From assembly GCF_008087085.1 (NCBI RefSeq), contig NZ_VIYJ01000009.1, forward strand, positions 186,001-250,000: a stretch of 64,000 bases of DNA. The letters run 5' to 3'. The stretch's first letter is position 1; each line of letters begins with the position of its first letter. The translations under genes were made by a program, and so were the position numbers. Origin of the DNA: Nocardioides rubriscoriae. Lineage in GTDB: Bacteria; Actinomycetota; Actinomycetes; Propionibacteriales; Nocardioidaceae. The notes under the pieces are model-generated. The model saw only the letters and a program-made list of their open reading frames with translations, made no database searches and was not told the DNA's origin. Below, one piece after another: positions 33,350 through 41,088 of the stretch.

Positions 33350-34651
33350 ATGCGCCCTCTCGGAACCTCCGTCGCCGCCCTCGTCCTGGCCGCCACCGCC
33401 GCCTCGACGTCCGCCGCCACCTCCGCCGAACGCCACCACGACCCGCGCCCGCACGACACACGACCGGCCACGCCGACCCTGGCCGCACGGGCCGTGCTGC
33501 CCGCCGACACGTTCGTGCCCGGCAGCGAGCCCTCGGGCTCCTTCACCGGCAACCCGGCTGCGCCGTTCCCCGGCCAGCCCGTGCAGGGCTTCTCCGGGGT
33601 GCACCGGTTGCCTGGCGGCGACTACCTCGCGATGAGCGACAACGGCTACGGCGCCAAGGCCAACAGCCAGGACTTCCAGCTGCGCGTGCACCGCATCCGC
33701 CCGCACACCGACACCGGCACGATCGAGGTCCGCGGCGGCTTCACGCTCTCCGACCCCGACCGGCTGGTCCCCTTCGCCACCTGGCGCGACGGCGGCTGCC
33801 AGGCCGCGGCGGCGGCCGGCACCCTGCCGGCCGGCTACACCTGCCCGACGCGCGACCGGCAGCTGACCGGCTGGGACTTCGACATCGAGTCGATGCAGCT
33901 GGCCCCCGACGGCACGATCTGGTTCGGCGAGGAGTTCGGCCCGTTCCTGCTGCACACCGACGGCCGCGGCCGCCTGCTCGAGGCCCCCCTGCCCACCCCG
34001 GGCGTGAAGTCCCCCTCCAACCCGACCCTGGCTCCCGGCGAGCAGCCCAACCTGGCCAACAGCAAGGGCTTCGAGGGCATGGCGATCTCGCCCGACGGCG
34101 GCCGGCTGCACGCGATGCTCGAGGGCCCCGTCGCGGGCGACCCGGCCACCGACCTGCGCGTCTACGACGTCCGCGTGGGTGACCACACCGCCGACCACCG
34201 GCGCCCGACCCGCTTCACCGGCGCCTACGACGTCTACCGGCTCGAGTCGCCGACCAACGCGATCGGCGACCACATCGCCGTCGACAAGCACCGGTTCCTC
34301 ACCATCGAGCGCGACAACGGCAGCGGCCCGACGGCCGCCTTCAAGCGGATCTACCTCGTCGACGACCGCGACCGCGACCACGACGGCCGCCTCGACAAGA
34401 CCCTGCTGGTCGACCTGCTCGACGTCGCCGACCCCGACGGCGTCGGCGGTCTCGGCGACCCGTTCACGTTCCCCTACGTCACGATCGAGGACGTCGAGCT
34501 CATCGACGACGACACGATCGCGGTGCTCAACGACAACAACTACCCCGGCACCGGCGGGCGCGGCGCCGGCGTCAAGGACGTCACCGAGTACCTCGAGATC
34601 GACCTGCCGCAGCCGCTCAGGGCCGACCACCGGCTGCTCGTCGGGGAGTAG
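33350..34651 (+). CDS. Secreted esterase-like phytase-family propeller protein
   Basis: A 433-residue exported protein. The signal peptide is at 1-27 (LGTSVAALVLAATAASTSAATSA); the remainder is the beta-propeller 'esterase-like activity of phytase' domain: QGFSGVHRLPGGDYLAMSDNGYGAKANSQDFQLRVHRI, GWDFDIESMQLAPDGTIWFGEEFGPFLLH, NSKGFEGMAISPDGGRLHAMLEG, and IEDVELIDDDTIAVLNDNNYP. Asp- and Glu-rich blades suggest calcium or other metal binding. Phosphate-ester hydrolysis outside the cell is the usual guess for the family. Confidence 0.85.
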   Translation: MRPLGTSVAALVLAATAASTSAATSAERHHDPRPHDTRPATPTLAARAVLPADTFVPGSEPSGSFTGNPAAPFPGQPVQGFSGVHRLPGGDYLAMSDNGYGAKANSQDFQLRVHRIRPHTDTGTIEVRGGFTLSDPDRLVPFATWRDGGCQAAAAAGTLPAGYTCPTRDRQLTGWDFDIESMQLAPDGTIWFGEEFGPFLLHTDGRGRLLEAPLPTPGVKSPSNPTLAPGEQPNLANSKGFEGMAISPDGGRLHAMLEGPVAGDPATDLRVYDVRVGDHTADHRRPTRFTGAYDVYRLESPTNAIGDHIAVDKHRFLTIERDNGSGPTAAFKRIYLVDDRDRDHDGRLDKTLLVDLLDVADPDGVGGLGDPFTFPYVTIEDVELIDDDTIAVLNDNNYPGTGGRGAGVKDVTEYLEIDLPQPLRADHRLLVGE

Positions 34652-34688
34652 TGGCGCTCCTCACCACGACGCTGGCAGAGTCGGGCGC

Positions 34689-35006
34689 ATGATCCTCATC
34701 GTCGTGAAGTGGAAGGTGAAGCCCGAGCACGCCGACGCGTGGCCCGAGCTCACGAAGGCGTTCACCGAGGCCACCCGGGCCGAGCCCGGAAACCGGTTCT
34801 TCGAGTGGTCGCGCAGCGTCGACACCCCGAACGAGTACGTCCTGATCGAGGCCTTTGACGACGACGCTGCCGGGGCGCACGTGCAGAGCGAGCACTTCAA
34901 GCAGGCGCAGGCCGAGCTCCCGCAGTACGTCCTGGAGACCCCGGAGATCCGCAACTGGCAGGGCCAGCCCGACGCGTGGGACCGGCTCGGCGAGTTCGAG
35001 GTCTGA
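34689..35006 (+). CDS. ABM-domain monooxygenase-like protein (quinol-monooxygenase type)
   Basis: A 105-residue ABM-fold protein: MILIVVKWKVKPEHADAWPELTKAFTEATRAEPGNRFFEWSRSVDTPNEYVLIEAFDDDAAGAHVQSEHFKQA. The pattern FFEW...YVLIE-F-D--A---H--S-HF is the YgiN-like quinol monooxygenase signature, more typical than that of the copy at 2740. It acts without metal or flavin as a dimer. The region between the upstream stop (34651) and ATG 34689 has only a CAGAGT -10-like box, 7 nt before the start. Confidence 0.85.
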   Translation: MILIVVKWKVKPEHADAWPELTKAFTEATRAEPGNRFFEWSRSVDTPNEYVLIEAFDDDAAGAHVQSEHFKQAQAELPQYVLETPEIRNWQGQPDAWDRLGEFEV

Positions 35007-35057
35007 CGGCGCTCGTCCCACCCCTCCGGGCGCCTGCGGGCGGCGTAGGCTCGCGGC

Positions 35058-35339
35058 ATGCGCGCCATCTGGAACGACACCGTCATCGCCGAGTCTGACG
35101 ACACCGTCGTCGTCGAGGGCAACCACTACTTCCCGGCCGCGTCGGTCGACGCGACCGTGCTGCGGCCGTCCTCGACGACGACGCACTGTCCGTGGAAGGG
35201 CGATGCGTCCTACTACTCGCTCGAGGTCGACGGCAACACCAACGCCGACGCGGCGTGGTTCTACCCCGACCCCAAGCCCGCGGCGTCCGAGATCGCCGAG
35301 CGGGTGGCGTTCTGGAAGGGCGTCAAGGTCGTCGACTGA
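35058..35339 (+). CDS. DUF427 domain protein (93 aa)
   Basis: A compact DUF427 protein: MRAIWNDTVIAESDDTVVVEGNHYFP, THCPWKGDASYYSLEV, AAWFYPDPKPAASEIAERVAFWKG. The family usually runs to 90-95 residues, so this is the minimal form; the 5464 copy is a long paralogue. ATG 35058 lies 6 nt after TAGGCT (35046-35051), a leaderless start. The function is unknown. Confidence 0.92.
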   Translation: MRAIWNDTVIAESDDTVVVEGNHYFPAASVDATVLRPSSTTTHCPWKGDASYYSLEVDGNTNADAAWFYPDPKPAASEIAERVAFWKGVKVVD

Positions 35340-35357
35340 CGGGCCCGGCCCCTGGGC

Positions 35358-36446
35358 TCAGCGCACCGTGGGGTCGAGTGAACGCACGAACCCCATCACC
35401 GCTCGGCGTACGGCGGGCGCCTGCCGCTCCAGCGGCAGCGCGCTGCCGGCGCCGGCGAAGGTGCGCCGGACCAGCCGAGCGTGGGAGGTGCCCGTGATGC
35501 CGTCGCCACCGCGACGCGCGTCGGCGCTGCCGCGCAGCACCAGCGTGGGCACGTCGACGGCCTGGCCCTGCGCGGCGAGCACGCCCGCCAGCAGGCTCGC
35601 GACGTCGCCGCACGGGGTGCTGTTGCGCCGGGCGACCGCGGCGCGCTGCACGGCGGGCGACGCCGTCGCGAACAGCAGCCGGCGGAAGGTGCGGGCGGTG
35701 TTGCCGTACGGCGCGTAGCTGGCGCCCTGCAGGCAGGTCGTGCCCTGCTCGCGCAGCGTCTGCAGGGCCAGGGCCGACGGGTTGCCGGTGACCGGCGACA
35801 TCAGCACCAGGGCCTGGACGTCGCTGTAGGTCGCGGCCTCGAGGCGAGCGACGGTCGCGCCGGTGCCGTGGCCGTGGAGCACGACGTGCGAGGCGTGCGA
35901 CGTAGCGGCGCCGGGGCGGCTGCGCAGGGTGTAGGTGGCCGCGTACAGGCTCTGGACGACCTGGCTGAGCATGCTCGCCTGGGCACCGAGGCAGGTCGCG
36001 TCGCCGTTGCGCAGCGGGCTGCGGTCGTAACCGAGCCGGTCGAGGACGACGACCGTCTGGCCGCGGCGGGCCAGCTGGGCGGCGTAGTCCTGCTGGGGGC
36101 TGATGCCGCGGCCGTGGAGGTTCCAGAACCAGCCGCCGGTGCCGGCGTCGTGCACCAGCACGTGGAAGGTGTCGCCGGCTCCGCCGTGACCGCGCACGAC
36201 GTCCGCCGGCCCGATCAGCCGCGCGCTCACCCGGTGCTGGCGACCGTCGGGGGTGGGCAGGCAGGGCACCGAGGTGCGGTTGGTGTTGGACACCTCGAAG
36301 GTGATCTCGCGCGAGATCACCCGGGGCGCCTCGGCCCGGACCGACGAGGCCGACGAGGCCGGGGAGGCCTCGCTCGGCGCCACGACCGTGGTGGCGGCCA
36401 GGGTGCAGGCCAGCATCGAGATCAGGGCCGTGGTGCGTCGCAGCAT
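35358..36446 (-). CDS. Secreted alpha/beta-hydrolase-fold protein lacking the nucleophile serine
   Basis: A 362-residue exported protein. The signal peptide is at 1-27 (RRTTALISMLACTLAATTVVAPSEA). The alpha/beta-hydrolase features are VLVHDAGTGGWFWNL (oxyanion strand), TVVVLDRLGYDRSP, and the nucleophile elbow SHVVLHGHGTGATVA, where GxSxG reads G-H-G-T-G: residue 194 is Gly, not Ser. VPTLVLRGSADARRGGD supplies the usual Asp and RTFAGAGSALPLERQAP lies where the His would be. Several Cys pairs suggest disulfides. Either it is a non-hydrolytic family member or it uses another nucleophile. Confidence 0.78.
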   Translation of the reverse strand: MLRRTTALISMLACTLAATTVVAPSEASPASSASSVRAEAPRVISREITFEVSNTNRTSVPCLPTPDGRQHRVSARLIGPADVVRGHGGAGDTFHVLVHDAGTGGWFWNLHGRGISPQQDYAAQLARRGQTVVVLDRLGYDRSPLRNGDATCLGAQASMLSQVVQSLYAATYTLRSRPGAATSHASHVVLHGHGTGATVARLEAATYSDVQALVLMSPVTGNPSALALQTLREQGTTCLQGASYAPYGNTARTFRRLLFATASPAVQRAAVARRNSTPCGDVASLLAGVLAAQGQAVDVPTLVLRGSADARRGGDGITGTSHARLVRRTFAGAGSALPLERQAPAVRRAVMGFVRSLDPTVR

Positions 36447-36456
36447 GGCCGGAACG

Positions 36457-37092
36457 CTAGGTCGTGCGGACGGCGGCGCGGCACCCCTTCGGCGTGTGAG
36501 CCTCCCCACGGCGCAGGGTGAGGGCGACGGCCGCCAGCGCGGCGAGGACCGGCCAGATCGCCAGTCTCTCCAGGGCTCCGGCACCGGCGGCGCCGTCGCG
36601 CAGGATGAACCCGACCGCCCCCGCGGCCGTCACGACGGCGGTCGCGAGCAGTGCTCTCGCCAGACCTCGCTGGTGGCGCAGGACCCGTGCCAGCACGGCC
36701 AACGCGAGCGGTTGGACGACGAACAGCGGCGTGGCCACGAGGGTGTGCAGGCCGGCGTCCTGGTCGACCGGGGCCAGGCCCACCCCGACCGAGCTGAGCC
36801 CGGCGACGACCAGCAGCACCGTCGCCGTACGACCGATCCGCGGGGCGAGCAGCAGCGCACCGAGCGCGAGCAGCACCCCGTAGCCGACGAACGAGACGTT
36901 CATCACCGCGTGCCACGGCGAGCAGTACGCCGCGTCGCAGCCGATCGCTCCCAGGTCGCTGACCGTGTCGTCGGCGAAGCGATAGCCGCCGGTCGTGGCC
37001 GCGGCCACCACCACCTCGGTCGCGACGTAGGTCGGGCGCAGCAGCCACAGCGCGATGCCCCACCGGGTCCGTCGGTCCATGCTGGTGAGCAT
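36457..37092 (-). CDS. DUF998 membrane protein
   Basis: A 211-residue protein with about six membrane helices. DUF998 features are TTGGYRFADDTVSDLGAIGCDAAYCSPWHAVMNVSFVGYGVLLALGALLLA and a DQDAGLHTLVATPLFVVQPLALAVLA segment. The function of the family is unknown. The start could be ATG 37092 or ATG 37080 (MDRRTRWG). It ends 10 nt upstream of the secreted hydrolase start, so the two genes are probably co-transcribed. Confidence 0.85.
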   Translation of the reverse strand: MLTSMDRRTRWGIALWLLRPTYVATEVVVAAATTGGYRFADDTVSDLGAIGCDAAYCSPWHAVMNVSFVGYGVLLALGALLLAPRIGRTATVLLVVAGLSSVGVGLAPVDQDAGLHTLVATPLFVVQPLALAVLARVLRHQRGLARALLATAVVTAAGAVGFILRDGAAGAGALERLAIWPVLAALAAVALTLRRGEAHTPKGCRAAVRTT

Positions 37093-37130
37093 GACCGACC
37101 CGCGGCTGCGGCGGGTCGGCCGGTGGTGCC

Positions 37131-37565
37131 TCAGGCGGCCTTGATCCTGATCCTGCCGACGGCTGCGGAGAAGGTGCAGGCGTCGCCGAAGGTGGGCTTG
37201 AGGGTGCGGTCGCAGCCGAGCCAGCCGTTCTGGAGCCCGACGCGGGCGCCCCGGACGTAGATGCCGAACTCCTCGTACTGGTCGCCGACCCGGATCCCGA
37301 ACCGGCCGTCCTCGTCGGTGAGGTCGGCGCCGAGGAAGTCGGTCTCACCCGCGTCGTAGGCCGAGACCCGCACGCCCCGCGCCGGGCGCCCGTTGGTGAA
37401 CCGCACGACACGGCCGGTGACGGCGACCGACATGCGCGCGGCCGTGGCGGGGGCGACCTGCTCGGGTGCCGCGTCGGCGGGGGTGGCGGGCGCGAGCACG
37501 GCGAGCGCGGGCAGGACGGCGAGCAGCGCGACGGCGCCGCGGAGGCGGTGGGGACGGGAGGTCAT
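37131..37565 (-). CDS. Small secreted protein with carboxypeptidase-regulatory-like fold
   Basis: A 144-residue exported protein: signal peptide MTSRPHRLRGAVALLAVLPALAVLAPATPADA (about 32 residues), then a beta-sandwich-like segment VTGRVVRFTNGRPARGVRVSAYDAGETDFLGADLTDEDGRFGIRVGD typical of CarboxypepD_reg/SpaA-type domains, ending with two cysteines (LGCDRTLKPTFGDACTFS) that may pair. An AGG-containing ribosome site precedes ATG 37565 weakly. The role is unknown. Confidence 0.7.
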   Translation of the reverse strand: MTSRPHRLRGAVALLAVLPALAVLAPATPADAAPEQVAPATAARMSVAVTGRVVRFTNGRPARGVRVSAYDAGETDFLGADLTDEDGRFGIRVGDQYEEFGIYVRGARVGLQNGWLGCDRTLKPTFGDACTFSAAVGRIRIKAA

Positions 37566-37611
37566 GGGAAACAGCCTCGCGTCGGGCGCGACGGCTCGCC
37601 ATAGTGCGAAC

Positions 37612-38718
37612 GTGTCATTCCCCGACGACGTGCCGCTGCTCACCGACGGCGTGGTGACCCTGCGCGCGCACCGCGACGACGACCTCCCCCGCATCGTGGA
37701 GCAGTGCAACGACCCTGAGAGCGTGCGGTGGACCCACGTCCCGCAGCCGTACGGCGTCGCGCAGGCGCGCGCGTTCCTCGACGACCGGGTCGCCCCGAAC
37801 TGGGCCGACGACGTCGCCTGGGAGCTCGCGATCGAGCACGAGGGTCGCTTCGCCGGCACGATCAACCTGCGCCCGCACGGCATCGGCGAGGCCGAGGTCG
37901 GCTTCGGGCTGCACCCCGACGCCCGCGGCCGGGGGGTGATGGGCCGGGCGCTGGGCCTGCTGCTCGACTGGGGGTTCACCCGGCGCGACGTCGCCGTCGT
38001 CCACTGGCGCTGCCTCGAGGGCAACTGGACCTCGCGGCGCACGGCGTGGTCGGTGGGCTTCCGCTTCGGACCGACGATCCCGGGTCGCGTCGGTCACCCG
38101 GACCGCTGGACGGCGTGGCTGGGTCGCGACGACCCGCGCACCCCGACGACCCGCTGGCTCGACCCGGTGCCCCTGGAGGGCGACGGCGTCCGGCTGCGCG
38201 CGTGGCGTGCCGGCGACGGCGCGCGCCTGGTCGAGGCGGCCCACGACCCCGCGCTGCGCACCGCGCTCCCGCACGCCCCGCTGCCCCGCGCCGACCGCGA
38301 GGTCGCGGGGTACCTGCTGCGCGTCGGGCTCGGCGCCGCCACCGGTGAGCGGGTCGCCTGGTGCGTGACCGACGCCGGTGCCGACTTCGGTGCCGACGCC
38401 GGCCGGGCGCTGGGCAACGTCGCGGTGTTCGGCTTCGACGACGGCTCGGCCGAGGTCGGCTTCTGGTCGCACCCCGAGGGCCGGGGCCGCGGGGTGATGA
38501 CGACCGCGGTGGGTCTCGCGGTCGCACACGCCCTGGCCCCGGCGCACGCCGGCGGGCTCGGCGTACGACGGCTGGACCTGCTCACCGCAGCCGCCAACCG
38601 CGGCGCCCGGGCGGTGGCCGAGCGCGCCGGGTTCACCCTGGTCGGCGTCGAGCGCGCGTCGTCGCCGACCGCCGACGACGGGTGGACCGACACGGCGCGC
38701 TACGAGCGGGTGGGGTGA
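37612..38718 (+). CDS. Double GNAT acetyltransferase
   Basis: A 368-residue protein with two tandem GNAT domains. Domain 1 (about 1-175): LLTDGVVTLRAHRDDDLPRIVEQCNDPES...EVGFGLHPDARGRGVMGRALGLLLDWGF. Domain 2 (about 180-368): DGVRLRAWRAGDGARLVEAAHDPAL...EVGFWSHPEGRGRGVMTTAVGLAV. The acetyl-CoA loop R/Q-x-x-G-x-G/A is visible in both (RGRGVM). This is a RimJ/RimL-like pair; the substrate is unknown. GTG 37612 follows a CATAGT box by 6 nt. The 3' end overlaps the convergent ThrRS-like gene by 19 bp. Confidence 0.88.
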   Translation: MSFPDDVPLLTDGVVTLRAHRDDDLPRIVEQCNDPESVRWTHVPQPYGVAQARAFLDDRVAPNWADDVAWELAIEHEGRFAGTINLRPHGIGEAEVGFGLHPDARGRGVMGRALGLLLDWGFTRRDVAVVHWRCLEGNWTSRRTAWSVGFRFGPTIPGRVGHPDRWTAWLGRDDPRTPTTRWLDPVPLEGDGVRLRAWRAGDGARLVEAAHDPALRTALPHAPLPRADREVAGYLLRVGLGAATGERVAWCVTDAGADFGADAGRALGNVAVFGFDDGSAEVGFWSHPEGRGRGVMTTAVGLAVAHALAPAHAGGLGVRRLDLLTAAANRGARAVAERAGFTLVGVERASSPTADDGWTDTARYERVG

Positions 38719-39959
38719 GCCACCGCGGCCTCCCGCTGCGCGTGGGCTGCCGCCATCGCCTCGACCAGCCCGGCGACCGGGACGACGTAGGTGAGGTCCT
38801 GCCCGACGTCGCGCACCTGCACCGCCCCGGACGCCGCCTCGCGGTCACCGACGACGCCGATCAGGTGGTCGCGGCGCTGCCGGGCCGCACGGATGCGCGC
38901 GCCGAGCGAACCCTCGTGCGCGACGTCGACCCGCAGGCCGCGGGCGCGGGCCGCGTCGGCGAGGGACCGGGCGGCGGCGTCCTGGTCGGGGCCGACCGGC
39001 AGCACCACGAGCTGGACGGGGGCCAGCCAGAAGGGCAGGCGCCCGGCGTAGTGCTCGAGCAGGGTGGCGACGACCCGTTCCATCGACCCGACCGCGCCGC
39101 GGTGCACCATCACCGGCCGGTGCCGCGCGCCGTCGGGCCCGACGTAGGACAGGTCGAGCCGCTCGGGCTGGTTGAAGTCGAGCTGGACGGTCGCGATGGT
39201 CTCCTCGTGCCCACGGCCGTCGACCACCTGCAGGTCGAGCTTGGGACCGTAGAACGCGGCCTCACCGGCCGCCTCGACCAGCGGCAGGTGGTGGTCGCGC
39301 AAGACCTCGAGCGCGGCCGCGCGCAGGTCGTCCTGCGCGCGGGACCACTGCTCCCGGCCGCCGAGCCAGGCCCCCGGGTCGTCGCGCAGCGACAGCCGGA
39401 CGTGGTCGACCGGCAGCCCCAGCGCGGCCTGGGCGGCGAGCGCCGCGCGCAGCCCGCGGGCCGCCTCGTCGGCGACCTGGTCGGGGCGGCAGAACACGTG
39501 GGTGTCGTCGAGGTGGATCTGGCGGACCCGGCTGAGCCCCGAGACCACCCCGGACCGCTCGGCGCGGAACATCGCGGCCAGCTCGTTGAGCCGCAGCGGC
39601 AGGTCACGCCAGGAGCGTTGCTCGGCGGCGTAGACCAGGGCGTGGTGGGGGCAGTTGGCCGGGCGCAGGAAGAGGTCCTCGTCGGGCCCGTCGCCCATCG
39701 GCATCGGCGGGAACATGTCGGCGGCGAACTTGGCCAGGTGGCCCGACCGCTCGAAGAGCCCGCGCTTGGCCAGCACCGGGGTGTGCACGTCGAGGCACCC
39801 GTCGGCGCGGGCGAGGTCCTTGGCGAGGCGGGCGACCTCGTCGAAGACGGCGGCGCCGGCGGGTCGCCACAGGGGCAGGCCGGGGCCGACGAGGGGGTCG
39901 CCGGCGAAGACGGCGAGGTCGCGGTTGAGGTCGCGGTGGTCGGGCTGGTCGGGGTCCAC
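38700..39959 (-). CDS. Short threonyl-tRNA synthetase-like protein (no TGS/editing domains)
   Basis: A 419-residue class II synthetase comprising only the ThrRS catalytic core and anticodon domain. Zinc ligands are kept: Cys in LRPANCPHHALVY, His in DDTHVFC, His in RPVMVHRGAVGSMER. Motif 2 (LRLNELAAMFRAERSGVVSGLSRVRQIH) and motif 3 (GSMERVVATLLEHYAGRLPFWLAP) are intact, then an anticodon-binding domain with VQLVVLPVGPDQDAAARSLADAARARGLRVDV. The N-terminal TGS and alanyl/serine-editing domains (about 240 residues) are absent. GTG 39959 has AGGAGA 6 nt upstream. A leader peptide and attenuator-like structure precede it. It could be a second ThrRS or a resistance or stress paralogue; a full-length thrS should lie elsewhere. 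Confidence 0.85.
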   Translation of the reverse strand: MDPDQPDHRDLNRDLAVFAGDPLVGPGLPLWRPAGAAVFDEVARLAKDLARADGCLDVHTPVLAKRGLFERSGHLAKFAADMFPPMPMGDGPDEDLFLRPANCPHHALVYAAEQRSWRDLPLRLNELAAMFRAERSGVVSGLSRVRQIHLDDTHVFCRPDQVADEAARGLRAALAAQAALGLPVDHVRLSLRDDPGAWLGGREQWSRAQDDLRAAALEVLRDHHLPLVEAAGEAAFYGPKLDLQVVDGRGHEETIATVQLDFNQPERLDLSYVGPDGARHRPVMVHRGAVGSMERVVATLLEHYAGRLPFWLAPVQLVVLPVGPDQDAAARSLADAARARGLRVDVAHEGSLGARIRAARQRRDHLIGVVGDREAASGAVQVRDVGQDLTYVVPVAGLVEAMAAAHAQREAAVAHPTRS

Positions 39960-40002
39960 GGGTGGTCTCCTGGGTGGGCGGGGAGCCACGCGGGGACGTC
40001 GA

Positions 40003-40029
40003 CCAGCCCCGGAGCGGCTCCGGGGCTGG
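40003..40029 (-). terminator. Attenuator terminator hairpin before ThrRS-like gene
   Basis: CCAGCCCCGGAG pairs perfectly (12 bp) with CTCCGGGGCTGG across a 3-nt loop. It lies between the leader peptide stop (40043) and the ThrRS-like start (39959). No T tract follows. Confidence 0.65.
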
Positions 40030-40042
40030 GGTGCTGGACGGG

Positions 40043-40102
40043 TCAGGGCAGCAGGCGGGCGCCGGAGGACTCCGGCGTCGTGACGTGCTGGGGGCTGGCC
40101 AT
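40043..40102 (-). CDS. Thr-Thr leader peptide of ThrRS-like gene
   Basis: A 19-residue reading frame, MASPQHVTTPESSGARLLP. Its ATG lies exactly 6 nt after a TACGGT -10 box (40114-40109), so it should be translated from the first nucleotide of a leaderless mRNA. Thr8-Thr9 are encoded ACG ACG just before a hairpin (40060-40077) whose arms can re-pair with the downstream terminator. This fits a ribosome-stalling leader for threonyl-tRNA shortage. Confidence 0.6.
   Translation of the reverse strand: MASPQHVTTPESSGARLLP
40060..40077 (-). promoter_or_regulatory. Attenuator pause hairpin (segments 1 and 2)
   Basis: CGCCGGAG and CTCCGGCG form an 8-bp stem inside the leader reading frame, directly after the Thr codons. 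The second arm's CTCCGG can instead pair with CCGGAG of the terminator's first arm, giving the mutually exclusive pairing of trp-type attenuators. Confidence 0.6.
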
Positions 40103-40108
40103 GAGCCG

Positions 40109-40114
40109 ACCGTA
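40109..40114 (-). promoter_or_regulatory. -10 box of the leader/ThrRS-like transcript
   Basis: TACGGT on the minus strand, 6 nt before the leader ATG, matches the TANNNT leaderless spacing seen at many genes in this window. Confidence 0.55.
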
Positions 40115-40155
40115 CGCCGAGCAGGCGCGACCGGGCCAGCGGTTTGTGCGGTCGC

Positions 40156-40962
40156 TCAGGCCCCGGCGGCCGGGCCTGGGGTGTCGAGGTCGTCGAGGGT
40201 GTCGAGGGTGTCGAGGTCGCGCACGGCGTAGCGGTGGTGCTCCCACTCCTCCTCGAGGATCGTGTGCAGGCAGCGGAGGGTGGCCACCGGGTGCTCCGGC
40301 GCCCACGGGCGGCGCCGCGCCACCCGCAGGTCGTCGGCCGTGACGTCGGCCAGGAGGTCGCGCACCATCGCGACCCGCTCGGCGCGCACGGCGAGCACCT
40401 CGGCGTACGACGGGACATCGGTCGCGAAGACGGACAGGTCGTAGCCGTCGGTGGCGTACTCGGCGTGGGGCTGGCCGATCGGGTGGTAGGGCTGCTCGCG
40501 CTCGAGGACGGCGCGGCCCAGCCAGGTGTCGGTGGCCATCACGAGGTGGCGCAGGGTCTGGGCGAAGGACCACTCCCCGTCGACCCGGACGTCGACGGTG
40601 CCGTCGGGCATCGCCGCGACCCGGGCGAGCGTGGCCTCCCAGGTGCGCTCGAGCGCCGCCCACGCGGCCCGCAGACCGTCGGGGTCGGTCGCCCGCCGCT
40701 CGGCACGACCGGGGAAGCGGCGGTTGAGCTCGGCCTCGACCAGCGGGGCCACGTCGACGCCGTTGACCAGCAGGCTGCTCTCGCCGTCGAGCAGCCACGG
40801 GGCGTCGATGTCGGCCCCGGCCACGTCGACGGCGCTTATCACGACGTCGCCGAGGTCGCAGCGCACGAAGCGGGAGCCGCGCAGGCTCGTGTCGGTGAAG
40901 CCGGAGGCTGCCAGGTCATCGGACTCGGTGAAGGTCGCCACCCACAGGACCCTTTCACGCAC
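40156..40962 (-). CDS. DinB-family protein with pentapeptide-like N-terminus
   Basis: A 268-residue protein. Residues about 12-55 (SGFTDTSLRGSRFVRCDLGDVVISAVDVAGADIDAPWL) resemble pentapeptide-type beta turns; the rest is DinB-like: LERTWEATLARVAAMPDGTVDVRVDGEWSFAQTLRHLVMATDTWLGRAVL and ATLRCLHTILEEEWEHHRYAVRDLDTL, with the His residues in RHLV and EEEWEHHRY as probable metal ligands. GTG 40962 is chosen; the open frame extends further upstream through non-coding-like sequence. The C-terminal DTLDTLDDLDT repeat reflects a short tandem repeat in the DNA. Confidence 0.8.
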   Translation of the reverse strand: MRERVLWVATFTESDDLAASGFTDTSLRGSRFVRCDLGDVVISAVDVAGADIDAPWLLDGESSLLVNGVDVAPLVEAELNRRFPGRAERRATDPDGLRAAWAALERTWEATLARVAAMPDGTVDVRVDGEWSFAQTLRHLVMATDTWLGRAVLEREQPYHPIGQPHAEYATDGYDLSVFATDVPSYAEVLAVRAERVAMVRDLLADVTADDLRVARRRPWAPEHPVATLRCLHTILEEEWEHHRYAVRDLDTLDTLDDLDTPGPAAGA

Positions 40963-41088
40963 GCCGGCGTCGGGCGAGGCCTCCGCGCCCGGGGCGGCGG
41001 TCCCGTGGCCGCCGTGACCTCCTGCTCTGCCGGGCCGTCCTCGACCGTGGCGAGGCTGGGGGTCACCGGTCTCGCGAAAGGTTCCCCG

